Source: Streptomyces eurocidicus
GTDB taxonomy: Bacteria; Actinomycetota; Actinomycetes; Streptomycetales; Streptomycetaceae
Direction: 5' to 3'
NCBI RefSeq assembly: GCF_002891295.1
Contig: NZ_LGUI01000006.1
Coordinates: forward strand, 124,001-188,000
DNA length: 64,000 bases
A program made the position numbers and the translations under genes. Of this stretch, positions 1 to 7,531 are shown in pieces (position 1 is the stretch's first letter; every line of letters begins with the position of its first letter). The notes beneath the pieces are model-generated. The model worked only from the letters and a program-made list of their open reading frames with translations. It had not been told where the DNA came from and did not search any database.

Positions 1-624
1 GCAGCGGACGTGGAGCTGCTGGTCTGCCACGCGCGGGACGAGTTCCGGCTGTTCATGGTCATGACCGGACGGCTCGGCGCCGTCACCGAGGAGGAGGCCA
101 CCGCGACGCTGCGGGCCTTCGCCCCCGGCCCGGGCGGTGAGGACGCCTACCGGGAGAGCTTCCCGGGCGCCTCCGCCGGTGCCCTGTTCGAGACGGTGTG
201 CGCGGACGCCCTCTTCCGGATGCCGAGTCTCCGGCTGGCCGAGGCGCACTCCACCGCGGGTGGCACGGCCTACCTCGCCGAACTGTGCGGGCAGTCGCCC
301 GCGCTGGGCGGTGCCCTGGGCTCGTGCCACAGCCTCGACGTGGCGCTGTTGTTCGGTACGTTCGGCAGCCCCGCCGGGCGGGGGCTGCTGGGTGAGGGCG
401 CGCCGTCCGCGGGGACCGTCGCGTTCGCGGACGGCCTCCGCCGCGCCTGGGCGGCGTTCGCGTACGGCGGCGATCCCGGCTGGCCGGCCTACGAGCCCGG
501 GCGGCGCCCCACCCGGCTGCTCGGTCCGGCCGCGAGCACCGCCCCGTACCCCGAGGAGGCGTCACGGCGGATCTGGGACGGCCACGGGATCGAGCCGTTC
601 GACCTCGCGCGGCCGCACCGCTAG
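1..624 (+). CDS. Carboxylesterase type B, C-terminal part (cut by window edge)
   Basis: The frame is open from the first base and encodes the last 207 residues of a type B carboxylesterase (para-nitrobenzyl-esterase-like alpha/beta hydrolase). The segment CHSLDVALLFG matches the region carrying the catalytic His in this family (usually CHGxDLPFVFG). It is followed by a region where a short helix and a conserved W-P-x-Y segment (PGWPAYEP) occur, as is usual near the end of these enzymes. The nucleophile Ser and the acidic residue would lie upstream of the window, so catalytic completeness cannot be judged. The substrate is unknown. It is likely cytosolic, since many actinobacterial members lack a signal, but the N-terminus is not visible. 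Confidence 0.8.
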   Translation, partial: AADVELLVCHARDEFRLFMVMTGRLGAVTEEEATATLRAFAPGPGGEDAYRESFPGASAGALFETVCADALFRMPSLRLAEAHSTAGGTAYLAELCGQSPALGGALGSCHSLDVALLFGTFGSPAGRGLLGEGAPSAGTVAFADGLRRAWAAFAYGGDPGWPAYEPGRRPTRLLGPAASTAPYPEEASRRIWDGHGIEPFDLARPHR

Positions 625-877
625 GCGGATTCGATCCGCGCGCCGAGGCGCGGCGCGCCCAGGCCCTCGGGCCGCGCCCGCCGCACGCGCCGACCCTGCG
701 CGCCCTCCTCCGCGCGACCGCGGTGATCACGGCCCGGTCGCCCCGAGCCCTTCGACGGGCGGCCACCGCGTCAAGGGACCGCGCCCTACGGATCGGCCGT
801 AGCCGCCACCCGGCCCATCGGCCGCCGCGGAGCGGACCGGGCCGCCGGTGCCGACCGGCCAAGGGGCCGCGGCCGGC

Positions 878-1456
878 TCAGGGGCGCGGTCCGAGTTCCG
901 CGGTGATGGCGCCGCGCAGGAGTTCCCGGGCGCGGTCCAGGGGGAGGGTGCCGCTGAGCCAGCGTTTGCTGAGGCCCTCGACGAGGGTGGTGAGGCGCTC
1001 GGCCGCGTCCTCCGCGGACACCTCGGGCGGAACGCCGTCACCCCGCTGGGCGCGGTCGATGAGGTCGGCCGCGTAGTCGGTCCAGCGTGCGGTGGCGGTA
1101 CGCAGTTGGTCGCGGAATTCGGGCTGGAAGACGGCGGTGGCGCGGAGCTCGCCCCAGGCGGTGCTGTTCTCGACGACGACCGGGGTGTCCTGCAGTTCCA
1201 GCAGCAGCATCTCCTCGAGATGGCCGCGGGGGTCGGTGTCCGGGTCCGTGGCGGGGTCGGTGTACTGCTCGGCGCGGGTGCTGATGAACTCCAGCGTGTG
1301 CGACAGCAGGCCGGCCCGGTCCTGGAAGTGGTAGTAGATCAGCGAGGTCGACACGCCGGCTTCCTCGGCGAGCTCCTCCACGCGCAGGCCCCTGATGCCG
1401 CGCTGGGCGACGACCCGGGCGGCGGCCTCCAGGATGACGGTACGACGACGGGACAT
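878..1456 (-). CDS. TetR-family transcriptional regulator
   Basis: A 192-residue repressor with the standard TetR layout. The N-terminal helix-turn-helix contains VEELAEEAGVSTSLIYYHF at about residues 25-45, followed by an all-helical ligand-binding domain. I chose the ATG at 1456 because AAGTGAG sits just upstream and the protein then begins at the usual distance before the HTH; an in-frame ATG at 1492 would add 12 residues. It is divergent from the agmatine-deiminase-like gene. The shared gap contains a perfect 26-bp palindrome (1523-1548), 67 bases upstream of this start. The natural reading is autorepression plus control of the divergent enzyme gene. The ligand is unknown. Confidence 0.9.
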   Translation of the reverse strand: MSRRRTVILEAAARVVAQRGIRGLRVEELAEEAGVSTSLIYYHFQDRAGLLSHTLEFISTRAEQYTDPATDPDTDPRGHLEEMLLLELQDTPVVVENSTAWGELRATAVFQPEFRDQLRTATARWTDYAADLIDRAQRGDGVPPEVSAEDAAERLTTLVEGLSKRWLSGTLPLDRARELLRGAITAELGPRP

Positions 1457-1522
1457 GCACTCACTTCCGGGGGTTTTGGGCTTACAGGCCATGCCACTGC
1501 CTGCACCTTATGCTACTTTCCC

Positions 1523-1548
1523 TTCCTGACTGAAATTTCAGTCAGGAA
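1523..1548. promoter_or_regulatory. Perfect 26-bp palindrome, likely TetR operator
   Basis: The half-site TTCCTGACTGAAA is followed directly by its exact reverse complement. It is AT-richer than its surroundings and lies between the divergent TetR gene (start 1456) and the agmatine-deiminase-like gene (start 1675). Its length and symmetry fit a TetR operator. That the neighbouring TetR protein binds it is inference. Confidence 0.8.
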
Positions 1549-1674
1549 ATCCCGGAGCGCCGGCGAGTGCCACCTCCGCCGCTCTCGGTAACGGGTCTGT
1601 CGCCCTGCGCGAGCCGCGCCCGAGCGGCCGCGCGACACGGAACTTTCACTGTTCGTCCTGGCACTGGAGTCGCC

Positions 1675-2844
1675 TTGTCCCCCCACTTCCTGTCCCGCCG
1701 TACCGCCCTGCGCGCCTTCGCCGGTGCCGGCGCGCTCGCCTCCGGGGCGCTGGCGGCCTGCCGGTCGCAGGACCCGCCGCAGTCCGGTCCCGCCGCTTCC
1801 GCACGCCCGGCCTCCCGGCCGGGTGCCGACCGCCGGTTCCCGGCCGAGTGGGAGAGCCACGCGCGTACCTTCATGTCCTGGCCGGCCCTGCGGCGGGTCT
1901 GGAGCCTGGACCTGCGCTACGTGCGTGAGGACATCGCACGGGTGGCCCGGGCCGTCGCCGAGTACGAGCACGTCGTGCTGCTCGCCCGGCCCGACCAGCA
2001 GGACGCCGCCCAGCGGGCCTGCGGCTCCCAGGTCGAAGTGATCCCGCTCCCGGTGGACGACCTGTGGGCCCGCGACACCGTCCCCGTCTTCGTCGAGGAG
2101 TCCGGCAGGACCGTGGGCGTCGACTTCAATTTCAACGGCTGGGGCAACAAGCAGAAGAAGCACGACAGTGACGCCGCGGTCGGGCGCTCCCTGCTGCCGA
2201 AGTACAAGATCCCGCGTGACACGGCCCCGCTCGTCGCCGAGGGCGGCTCCTTCGAGACCGACGGCCAGGGCACCCTGCTGGTCACCGAGAGCTCGGTCGT
2301 CAACGACAACCGCAACCCCGGCAAGAGCCGGGAGACGATCGAGGCGGAGCTCAAGCAGGCCCTGGGCGTCAAGAAGGTGATCTGGCTCGCCGGAGTGCGC
2401 GGCCAGGACATCACCGACGCGCACGTCGACAGCCTCGTACGGTTCACCGCACCCGGTGTGGTGCTGCTGGACAAGGCGTTCCCCGGCGCCCCCGCCGACG
2501 TCTGGTCACGCTCCGCCGACCAGGCCAGGTCCGTCCTCACCGAGGCCACCGACGCCCGCGGTAAGCGCCTGGAGATCATCGACCTGCCCCAGCCCGACCC
2601 CGACCGGATCACCGGCACCGGAGACGACTTCGTGTCCACGTACGCCAACTTCTACGTGGCGAACGACGCCGTCTTCATGCCGCGGTTCGGCGACAAGCGC
2701 GCCGACGACCGGGCACGCGGGATCCTCAAGGAACACTTCCCCGGCCGTGACGTCGTGCCGGTGGGCATCGACACCATCGCCGCCGGTGGCGGCGGCATCC
2801 ACTGCTCGACCCACGACCAGCCCGGCGAACCCCCCGCCCACTGA
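1675..2844 (+). CDS. Agmatine deiminase / PPAD-family enzyme, Tat lipoprotein
   Basis: A 389-residue guanidine-group deiminase of the agmatine deiminase (porphyromonas-type PAD) family. Family motifs are visible in order: DDLWARDTVPVF, FNFNGWGNK, EGGSFETDG, the DAHVDS histidine segment, and C-terminal GGGGIHCSTHDQP with the nucleophilic Cys. Start: TTG at 1675, with GGAG five bases upstream. From there the N-terminus reads as a twin-arginine signal (SRRTALRAF, hydrophobic stretch) ending in a LAAC lipobox, so the enzyme should be exported folded and lipid-anchored. Agmatine deiminases are normally cytosolic, so a surface enzyme is unusual and suggests an extracellular guanidino substrate. It is divergent from a TetR gene that probably controls it. 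The exact substrate (agmatine or a peptidyl arginine) is not decidable from sequence. Confidence 0.85.
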   Translation: MSPHFLSRRTALRAFAGAGALASGALAACRSQDPPQSGPAASARPASRPGADRRFPAEWESHARTFMSWPALRRVWSLDLRYVREDIARVARAVAEYEHVVLLARPDQQDAAQRACGSQVEVIPLPVDDLWARDTVPVFVEESGRTVGVDFNFNGWGNKQKKHDSDAAVGRSLLPKYKIPRDTAPLVAEGGSFETDGQGTLLVTESSVVNDNRNPGKSRETIEAELKQALGVKKVIWLAGVRGQDITDAHVDSLVRFTAPGVVLLDKAFPGAPADVWSRSADQARSVLTEATDARGKRLEIIDLPQPDPDRITGTGDDFVSTYANFYVANDAVFMPRFGDKRADDRARGILKEHFPGRDVVPVGIDTIAAGGGGIHCSTHDQPGEPPAH

Positions 2845-2847
2845 GCG

Positions 2848-2880
2848 AGCGTGCTCCTGCCCATGGGGCAGGAGCACGCT
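2848..2880. terminator. Hairpin terminator
   Basis: A perfect 15-bp stem (AGCGTGCTCCTGCCC) with a 3-nt loop, starting four bases after the deiminase stop. It lies between that gene and the convergent DUF1737 gene, so it can serve both directions. Confidence 0.85.
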
Positions 2881-2922
2881 TCCCGGTGCGCGTCGCCACT
2901 CATCCAGCCGGTGCGGCCCTCC

Positions 2923-3150
2923 TCACGTCAGGGGCCGATCGGCACCGCGGCCGCTCACCGGCTCCTTCGGCCGTGATGGCCAGACGAGTGCCTGGGCGAC
3001 GATGACGCTCTCTCCGTTGAAGGTGACGGCGGGGCCCCCGTGCAGCTCGTAGCCGAGGCCGATCGCTTCACTCACACGCCGGCAGAAGCCGGCGTCGTCC
3101 GGTCCGGTGAGGACCCTGTAGACAGGCAGTCCGTCTGGTGGTGTGTGCAT
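2923..3150 (-). CDS. DUF1737 domain protein
   Basis: A 75-residue protein. Residues 7-50 (VYRVLTGPDDAGFCRRVSEA, then LGYELHGGP and a VAQALVWP strand) match the small DUF1737 domain, whose members are typically 50-75 residues and have no assigned function. ATG at 3150 was chosen because upstream codons in this frame do not resemble the family. No clear ribosome binding site is visible. It converges with the deiminase gene across a terminator. Confidence 0.75.
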   Translation of the reverse strand: MHTPPDGLPVYRVLTGPDDAGFCRRVSEAIGLGYELHGGPAVTFNGESVIVAQALVWPSRPKEPVSGRGADRPLT

Positions 3151-3354
3151 GAGCAGGAGGATCCCAGATGCGCGCGCCCGCTGCGGCAGGGGGGCGGCAC
3201 GGCCGAAGCCGATCGCTCCCAGGGTCGTTGACCAGGGCGGGGGCCCACTGTCGCGGCACGGCGGGAGTGACGTACGTCGCAGGGCGTTCATGTCACAGTT
3301 CGCCGGGCTGCCTCGTCATAGGTGTGAAACCGCACAACGGCAACGGAGCGCATC

Positions 3355-3828
3355 ATGGAAGCACGTCTGAACCCCTTCACCAACCCGGTCCTGGGCAAGG
3401 TCTTCAAGCACATCATCGCCGCGGGCAAGGTGCTCGAGGGTTCGGCCTTGCCGGCCTCGACGCAGGAGCTGGTGAAGCTCCGCGCCAGCCAGATCAACGG
3501 CTGCGGCTTCTGCACCGACATGCACTTCAAGGACGCCGTGCACGCCGGGGAGTCCCCGGAGCGCCTCAACCTGGTGGCGGCCTGGCGGGAGGCCACGGTG
3601 TTCACCGATGCCGAGCGCGCGGCGCTGGAACTGACGGAGGAGGCGACGCGCATCGCCGACGCGGCGGGCGGTGTCCCGGACGAGGTCTGGGCGAACGCCG
3701 CCAAGCACTACGACGAGGACCAGCTCGGCGCCCTGGTGGGTGTCATCACCGTCATCAACGCCTTCAACCGCGGGAACGTCATGCTCCAGATGCCCGCCGG
3801 CGACTACCAGCCCGGCCAGTTCGGATAA
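3355..3828 (+). CDS. AhpD-like / carboxymuconolactone decarboxylase family protein
   Basis: A 157-residue all-helical protein of the AhpD/CMD superfamily. The redox motif CGFC, set in RASQINGCGFCTDMHFKDAV, is the AhpD-type CxxC followed by a conserved His. This indicates a thiol-dependent peroxidase or a related redox role rather than lactone decarboxylation. CGGAG lies nine bases before the ATG. It is a single gene, convergent with the small secreted protein downstream across a strong hairpin. Cytosolic. Confidence 0.88.
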   Translation: MEARLNPFTNPVLGKVFKHIIAAGKVLEGSALPASTQELVKLRASQINGCGFCTDMHFKDAVHAGESPERLNLVAAWREATVFTDAERAALELTEEATRIADAAGGVPDEVWANAAKHYDEDQLGALVGVITVINAFNRGNVMLQMPAGDYQPGQFG

Positions 3829-3840
3829 CCGGCGGATGCC

Positions 3841-3875
3841 GCCTGGGGCGGACGGCCGGGCCGTCCGCCCCAGGC
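3841..3875. terminator. Hairpin terminator between convergent genes
   Basis: A 15-bp stem (GCCTGGGGCGGACGG) with a 5-nt loop, 12 bases after the AhpD-like stop and before the stop of the opposing secreted-protein gene. Confidence 0.85.
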
Positions 3876-3923
3876 GCGGGGACGAGCGGCCCGTCGCCCC
3901 GACCGTGGCGGGCGGCGGCTCGG

Positions 3924-4292
3924 TCAGGGTCCGGTGTCCCCCGGGTGGGAGCAGAGCCCGCCACGGTAGTTGCTGTCGTACCAGGCGCCGGTGGCGTCGG
4001 CGTCCAGGTTGGTGCGGCCGGGTCCGGCGCAGCGGTGGTAGTTGGACCGGGGGAACCGCTTGACCTGGATCCACACGTTGGTGTTGGTGGCGCAGTGCTC
4101 GTAGTAGGCCCGTTCGCCGCCCCTGCTCTCGTTCCAGCCGCAACCCGCGGCGTAAGCCTTCTCACCGGCCTCGGAGAACGTCACGGCCGCTGTCGTACGG
4201 GCGGAGGCCGGTGCCGATGCCAGGCCGCCGATGGCCAGCGCCGCTGTGACGGCGGCTACCGCGCAGTGTCTTGCCCTCAGAAAGAAAGTCAT
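3924..4292 (-). CDS. Small secreted cystine protein (DUF6355-like)
   Basis: A 122-residue precursor with a classical signal peptide (basic start, hydrophobic AVAAVTAALAIGGLASAPAS, ASA-type cleavage near residue 31). The mature part of about 90 residues has four cysteines in the contexts AGCGWN, EHCATN, HRCAGP and LCSHPG, suggesting two disulfides. The spacing and the C-terminal WYDSNYRGGLC resemble the DUF6355 group of small secreted actinobacterial proteins. That assignment is from memory and tentative. No catalytic motif is evident. It converges with the AhpD-like gene. Confidence 0.75.
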   Translation of the reverse strand: MTFFLRARHCAVAAVTAALAIGGLASAPASARTTAAVTFSEAGEKAYAAGCGWNESRGGERAYYEHCATNTNVWIQVKRFPRSNYHRCAGPGRTNLDADATGAWYDSNYRGGLCSHPGDTGP

Positions 4293-4445
4293 ACGGCTAC
4301 GGCTATCGGGTACCGCTCGGTACGGGAAAGCGCCGGCAGGCTAAACCCCTCGGACGAAGGATCGTCTTCGGGGTTCCGCGCGGCCGGCGGCCCGCACCCG
4401 GCGGTCCGCACCACCCCGCTGCGGCCGGGTCGCCGGCACCTGCGC

Positions 4446-4853
4446 TCAGTCCTCCCAGGGCCAGTGGGCGTCCCGGCCGCTCTCGAGGAGCGGCACCATG
4501 CGGAACGCCGCGTCGGTGAGGCCGCCGAAGGTGTGCCGGTCGGCGGCGCCGACGAGGGAGGCGGTGCGCATCCGGCCGTCGCCGCGCAGCCACGCGAGGA
4601 GGCCGGCGGTCCAGGACGGGTCCTCGACGGCGAGCTTGCGTACGAGCGTGACGAACCGGTCGTCACGACTGGTGCCGCTCTCGTGATGCGTCTGCTGGGA
4701 CACGAAGTCGGCGACCGCGAGCAGGAACAGCTCGGAACGGTCGTCCCGCGCGTGCCCCTTGCCGCCGAGGTGCGTGCGAGTGCGCGGCCCGGCCGTGGTC
4801 ACGGGCGAGACGGGCCCGGCCGGCTTGGGGGCACGGATGTTGAAGCGTGCCAT
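4446..4853 (-). pseudogene. TROVE (Ro60/Rsr) gene remnant with internal deletion
   Basis: The 135-residue product begins like a full TROVE protein. ARFNIRAPKPAGPVSP is followed by the ARDDRSELFLLAVADFVS and RDDRFVTLVRKLA segments, then WLRGDGRMRTASLVGAAD, which is the start of the HEAT-like RNA-binding ring. After about residue 100 it jumps to a short tail (GGLTDAAFRMVPLLESG, WPWED). I read this tail as the extreme C-terminus of the same kind of protein. Family members are about 500 residues or more, so most of the ring and the vWA domain are missing. A strong GGGGGAA site precedes the ATG at 4853, so a short protein could still be made. It lies 40 bases downstream of three Y-RNA-like elements on the same strand, the classic partner arrangement. 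Confidence 0.7.
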
Positions 4854-4893
4854 GTGAATTCCCCCGAATTCATCCGGGTAAGCACGGCACAAG

Positions 4894-5033
4894 GGCGTCC
4901 GAGATCACAAGGCCGGCGACGGTACAAGACAGCCGCTCTTCCTGACTGAGCTACACCAGCCCATGGCTGGGACGGGATTCGAACCCGCGGCCGGCTGTTC
5001 CCGGAAGTAACCGTCACCTGCGCACCGGACGCC
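4894..5033 (-). ncRNA. Y RNA with permuted tRNA-like module (YrlA-type), copy A
   Basis: Read on the minus strand from 5033 down, the element folds as follows. The outer stem is GGCGTCCG with CGGACGCC. A 5' internal loop GTGCGCA follows, then an inner stem GGTGACGG(T)TAC with GTACCGTCGCC. Next comes a tRNA-like module: ACAGCC/GGCTGT as anticodon-stem analogue, a T-arm with loop TTCGAAT and CCCG closing the stem, a 3' acceptor half CCAGCC, a loop ATG, a 5' acceptor half GGCTGG, and then TA and a D-arm GCTC/GAGC. The T-arm precedes the D-arm, so the tRNA mimic is circularly permuted, as described for bacterial YrlA RNAs that bind Rsr (Ro60). It ends 40 bases before the TROVE remnant start. Confidence 0.75.
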
Positions 5034-5041
5034 CCGGCGCC

Positions 5042-5120
5042 GCGCCTCCCGAGTTCAGAGCGGCCACGGCATGGGATTCGAACGCAACGAAGTAGCCGCG
5101 GCCCGCGCACCGGGAGGTGC
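5042..5120 (-). ncRNA. Short Y RNA-like element, copy C
   Basis: A 79-nt element with the same stem plan as its neighbours. The outer stem is GCACCTCCCG with CGGGAGGCGC (one mismatch), the 5' internal loop is GTGCGCG, and the inner stem is GCGGCTAC with GTGGCCGC (one G-U). The effector part is cut down to about 24 nt and keeps only a T-loop-like GTTCGAATCCC; there is no acceptor or D-arm. It lies 8 nt from copy A and 13 nt from copy B, so all three may come from one transcript. Confidence 0.6.
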
Positions 5121-5133
5121 GTGAAGCGTATGT

Positions 5134-5268
5134 GTCCAGAGATCGGGGCGACGGAACCGACAAGGCGCTCTGGCCCCTGAGCTACACCGGCCTGCGTGCC
5201 GACGGCGGGATTCGAACCCACGGCCTCCCGATGAGGAGTCGAAGTAGGTCCCGTCTTCGCACCTGGAC
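5134..5268 (-). ncRNA. Y RNA with permuted tRNA-like module (YrlA-type), copy B
   Basis: The outer stem is GTCCAG/CTGGAC, the 5' internal loop is GTGCGAA and the inner stem is GACGGGACC/GGTTCCGTC (one G-U). The tRNA-like module has T-arm GTGGG-TTCGAAT-CCCGC, 3' acceptor CGTCGGC, loop ACGCAG, 5' acceptor GCCGGTG (7 bp with two wobbles), then TA and D-arm GCTC/GAGC. The 5' internal loop is nearly identical in all three copies (GTGCG plus two bases), which argues for a shared protein-binding site. It cannot be a linear tRNA because the T-arm comes first and there is no anticodon loop. Confidence 0.78.
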
Positions 5269-5328
5269 GGCACTCACTCCAGGAGTACGGGCGTCGGGGA
5301 CGCCAAGGGTTTTCGCGCCGGACGATGC

Positions 5329-5427
5329 CCCGGCCCGATGCCCCCCCGGTCCCCGTGTGCTCATCGCAGCAGGGCGGTGCGCGGAGCTGTGCCAGGCCCC
5401 GTGCACGAGGACGAAGACGGTGCGGGC
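5329..5427 (-). pseudogene. Alpha/beta-hydrolase N-terminal fragment
   Basis: On the minus strand the stretch TVFVLVHGAWHSS is the typical first strand and oxyanion HG motif of an alpha/beta hydrolase. It then runs into unrelated low-complexity sequence (SAHRPAAMSTRGPG). No GxSxG or catalytic His follows. This appears to be a short relic in a region of broken genes. Confidence 0.45.
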
Positions 5428-5456
5428 CCTTTCCTGCGCGATCCCGGGCGGGCAAC

Positions 5457-6125
5457 TCAGGTCCGTGGCGTGTCCCCGTCGTGCGGGTCCGGGTGACCTG
5501 CGGGAACGGTGCGCAGGCGGGAGATCAGCGCTCCGCCGTACGTGGCGACCGGCGGGGCGAGGAGCCACAGGACGTAGGCGTAGGGAAAAACCCAGGCGAC
5601 GCCGGCGCTGAGGACGAACCAGAGGCCGACCGCCCAGGAGTCACCGGCGTGCCGGCGGGTTTCCGCGGGGTCGCCGGCGGCCGGACCGGTGCCGCCCGCG
5701 ATCTCCTTGAGGACGGCCTCGCAGAAGACCATGGCCGCCATCGTGGAGGCGAACAGGGTCTGCGCCAGCGGATTGCCGATCGACGCGCCGATGAGCGCTG
5801 TCGGGAAGGGAAGGAACGCGACCAGCAGCAGGAACGGCGCGTGCCAGGCCGTGAAGGTCTTCGACAGCCGGCCGATCCGGTCCATCAGGTTGTGGTGGCG
5901 ACGCCACACGGACCAGAGAAGGATGAACGCCAGCGCGAACGCCACGTAGGAGCCCCGCTCGTCCACCAGGAAGCTCCCCAGCGTACGGACCGACGCCGAC
6001 TCCTTGTCGTCCGGGCGCTCCAGCTCGACAGCCAGCAGCGTCATCGCGATCGCGAAGATCGCGTCCGTGAAGAAGGCCAGCCTCTCGGGTGAGAACCCCG
6101 GCTGCGGCCGGGCACGCCCGCTCAT
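5457..6125 (-). CDS. TMEM175-family potassium channel-like membrane protein (DUF1211)
   Basis: A 222-residue integral membrane protein. The signature FTDAIFAIAMTLLAVEL in the first membrane segment corresponds to the FSDGVFAIA pore motif of bacterial TMEM175 channels, which conduct K+. About five to six hydrophobic segments follow, with WRRHHNLMDR between segments as in the family. Length is normal for a single-repeat bacterial member, which assembles as a tetramer. ATG at 6125. It is transcribed away from the regulators to its right; no partner gene is evident. Confidence 0.85.
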   Translation of the reverse strand: MSGRARPQPGFSPERLAFFTDAIFAIAMTLLAVELERPDDKESASVRTLGSFLVDERGSYVAFALAFILLWSVWRRHHNLMDRIGRLSKTFTAWHAPFLLLVAFLPFPTALIGASIGNPLAQTLFASTMAAMVFCEAVLKEIAGGTGPAAGDPAETRRHAGDSWAVGLWFVLSAGVAWVFPYAYVLWLLAPPVATYGGALISRLRTVPAGHPDPHDGDTPRT

Positions 6126-6685
6126 CCAAACCCCTTTACGTCAGGGCTGCGCATGTGGTCTTGGGGAGTTACCGGTCGCGGGGGGAAAGCAGGCCGAGGA
6201 TGACCCTGGCGTGAGGGGTCGGCGACAGGTGGGGGTAAAGCGGCCTTCCGGAGCCCCCCGGAAGGAGAACTCGCGTGCACACGTGACGCGTTGGCATCCG
6301 AGGCGGCGCGGTCCGGTGCCCGGTCCAGCCTACCTTTTCCGGCGGTCCTGATGACAGGAAACTCCGCCTTGGGACGGATGTCGCGCTTCGGCACCCGTCG
6401 GCCTGCGGGCCGGGCAGCCGACGGGTGACCGGCGGAGCGGCCCGGGTACAGTCGCCCGATGGTGCGCATCGGCTTCCCCCTCACCACCGCCCGGCTGACA
6501 CTCCGTCCGTTCCGGCCCGAGGACGCCGAGGACGCCCGCGACGACCTGGTGTACCCATGCTCCGGCGGGAGCGGGGCCGGGTCCGCGGGGCACCCTGAGC
6601 GGGGTTCCGGGGCCCGGCATCCCGCGTACACCGCACGGAGAACCCGCGCGCCGGGCTCCTCCGCGCGGTGTACGCGCCGCCCTGA
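6126..6685. other. Gene-poor gap with a GNAT relic
   Basis: About 560 bases between two minus-strand genes. The only coding signal I can support is the short acetyltransferase N-terminus at 6459. The rest holds no recognisable RNA gene or repeat. Confidence 0.5.
6459..6550 (+). pseudogene. GNAT acetyltransferase N-terminal relic
   Basis: ATG at 6459 opens with VRIGFPLTTARLTLRPFRPE followed by DAEDA, the standard first strand and helix of RimJ-type GNAT N-acetyltransferases. After some 30 residues the frame reads into unrelated composition, with no acetyl-CoA-binding motif. Truncated by deletion or recombination. Confidence 0.5.
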
Positions 6686-7531
6686 TCAGAGGCGCGGCGG
6701 CGCGAGCCGCGGCGGGGCGTCCGGCGAGTCCGCGCCGGGCTCGGCGCGGAGTTCGGCCGCCACCGCGTCCGTGCGTGCGCGCAGGGCCCGTACCCGCTCG
6801 GCGGCCGGGGTGCCCGCGGCCGGCGCCTCGGCCGGCAGCACCGGTACGCCGTTGGCGCGCGCGGTGGCCAGCAGGCTCTCCGTCACCTCGCGCTGCTGGG
6901 CGAGCAGCGCGGTGGTGAAGACGTTGGCCCGGATGGTCTTCTTCACTCCGAGCGTGCCGCGGTAGGTGATCTCGCAGGCGATGTCGACGGAGTCCATCCG
7001 CTGTTCGGCGGCCTGTTCCAGCGCGGCGAGCATGACCGCGGCCAGGCCCTCGACCACCTTGGTGACGACCCATTTGCGGCCGGGCAGCATCGGGAGGACG
7101 TCCCGGATACGGTCGATCTCGGCGTCGAGGACGTCGGTCGTCATGGCGCTGAAGGCGTCGTGCAGCTGAAGGTGGACCACCTTCGACCAGGGGATGTCCT
7201 CGCCCTCGAAGCCGACCGAGTCGGGGCCGAAGCGCAGGGCGCCGATGCCGTCGAGGCGGCGGAGCACCTTGGCGGTGACGGCGGGCACCCGGGGGTGCCG
7301 GCAGATCAGGGCGCCCAGCGAGAACTCCCACTCCACCGGTGTGGGCGCGGCGGGCGCGGGCAGCGAGCGGAGCACGGAGAGCACCCAGTCGCCGGAGGCC
7401 GTGGTGCCGGCGCGGCCGGCGTCGACGCCCCGGGCGACCACGCCCCGGCCGGCGGCCACGGCGTCCTTACCGACGGTCACCGCCGCGCTCACCGAATCGC
7501 CCAGAGTTCTTGCCCGATTGACTATCCCCAT
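6686..7531 (-). CDS. Conserved hypothetical protein
   Basis: A 281-residue cytosolic protein with no motif that I recognise. It starts at ATG 7531 behind GGAAGAGG. The first 45 residues are Ala/Gly/Val-rich and probably helical. A mixed alpha/beta part follows (GALRFGPDSVGFEGEDIPWS, then a PGRKWVVTKVVEGL segment), and the C-terminal 60 residues are a charged Ala/Arg helix. No signal peptide or membrane segment is convincing. It is divergent from the rlmG-like gene with a 141-base gap. Confidence 0.75.
   Translation of the reverse strand: MGIVNRARTLGDSVSAAVTVGKDAVAAGRGVVARGVDAGRAGTTASGDWVLSVLRSLPAPAAPTPVEWEFSLGALICRHPRVPAVTAKVLRRLDGIGALRFGPDSVGFEGEDIPWSKVVHLQLHDAFSAMTTDVLDAEIDRIRDVLPMLPGRKWVVTKVVEGLAAVMLAALEQAAEQRMDSVDIACEITYRGTLGVKKTIRANVFTTALLAQQREVTESLLATARANGVPVLPAEAPAAGTPAAERVRALRARTDAVAAELRAEPGADSPDAPPRLAPPRL

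Noticed and set aside
4920..5270. Ordinary tRNA genes on the minus strand, suggested by GATTCGAACC and GAGCTAC motifs
   Set aside because: The T-arm halves come before the D-arm halves and no anticodon loop can be drawn. The halves pair only as permuted modules inside longer Y-RNA stems.
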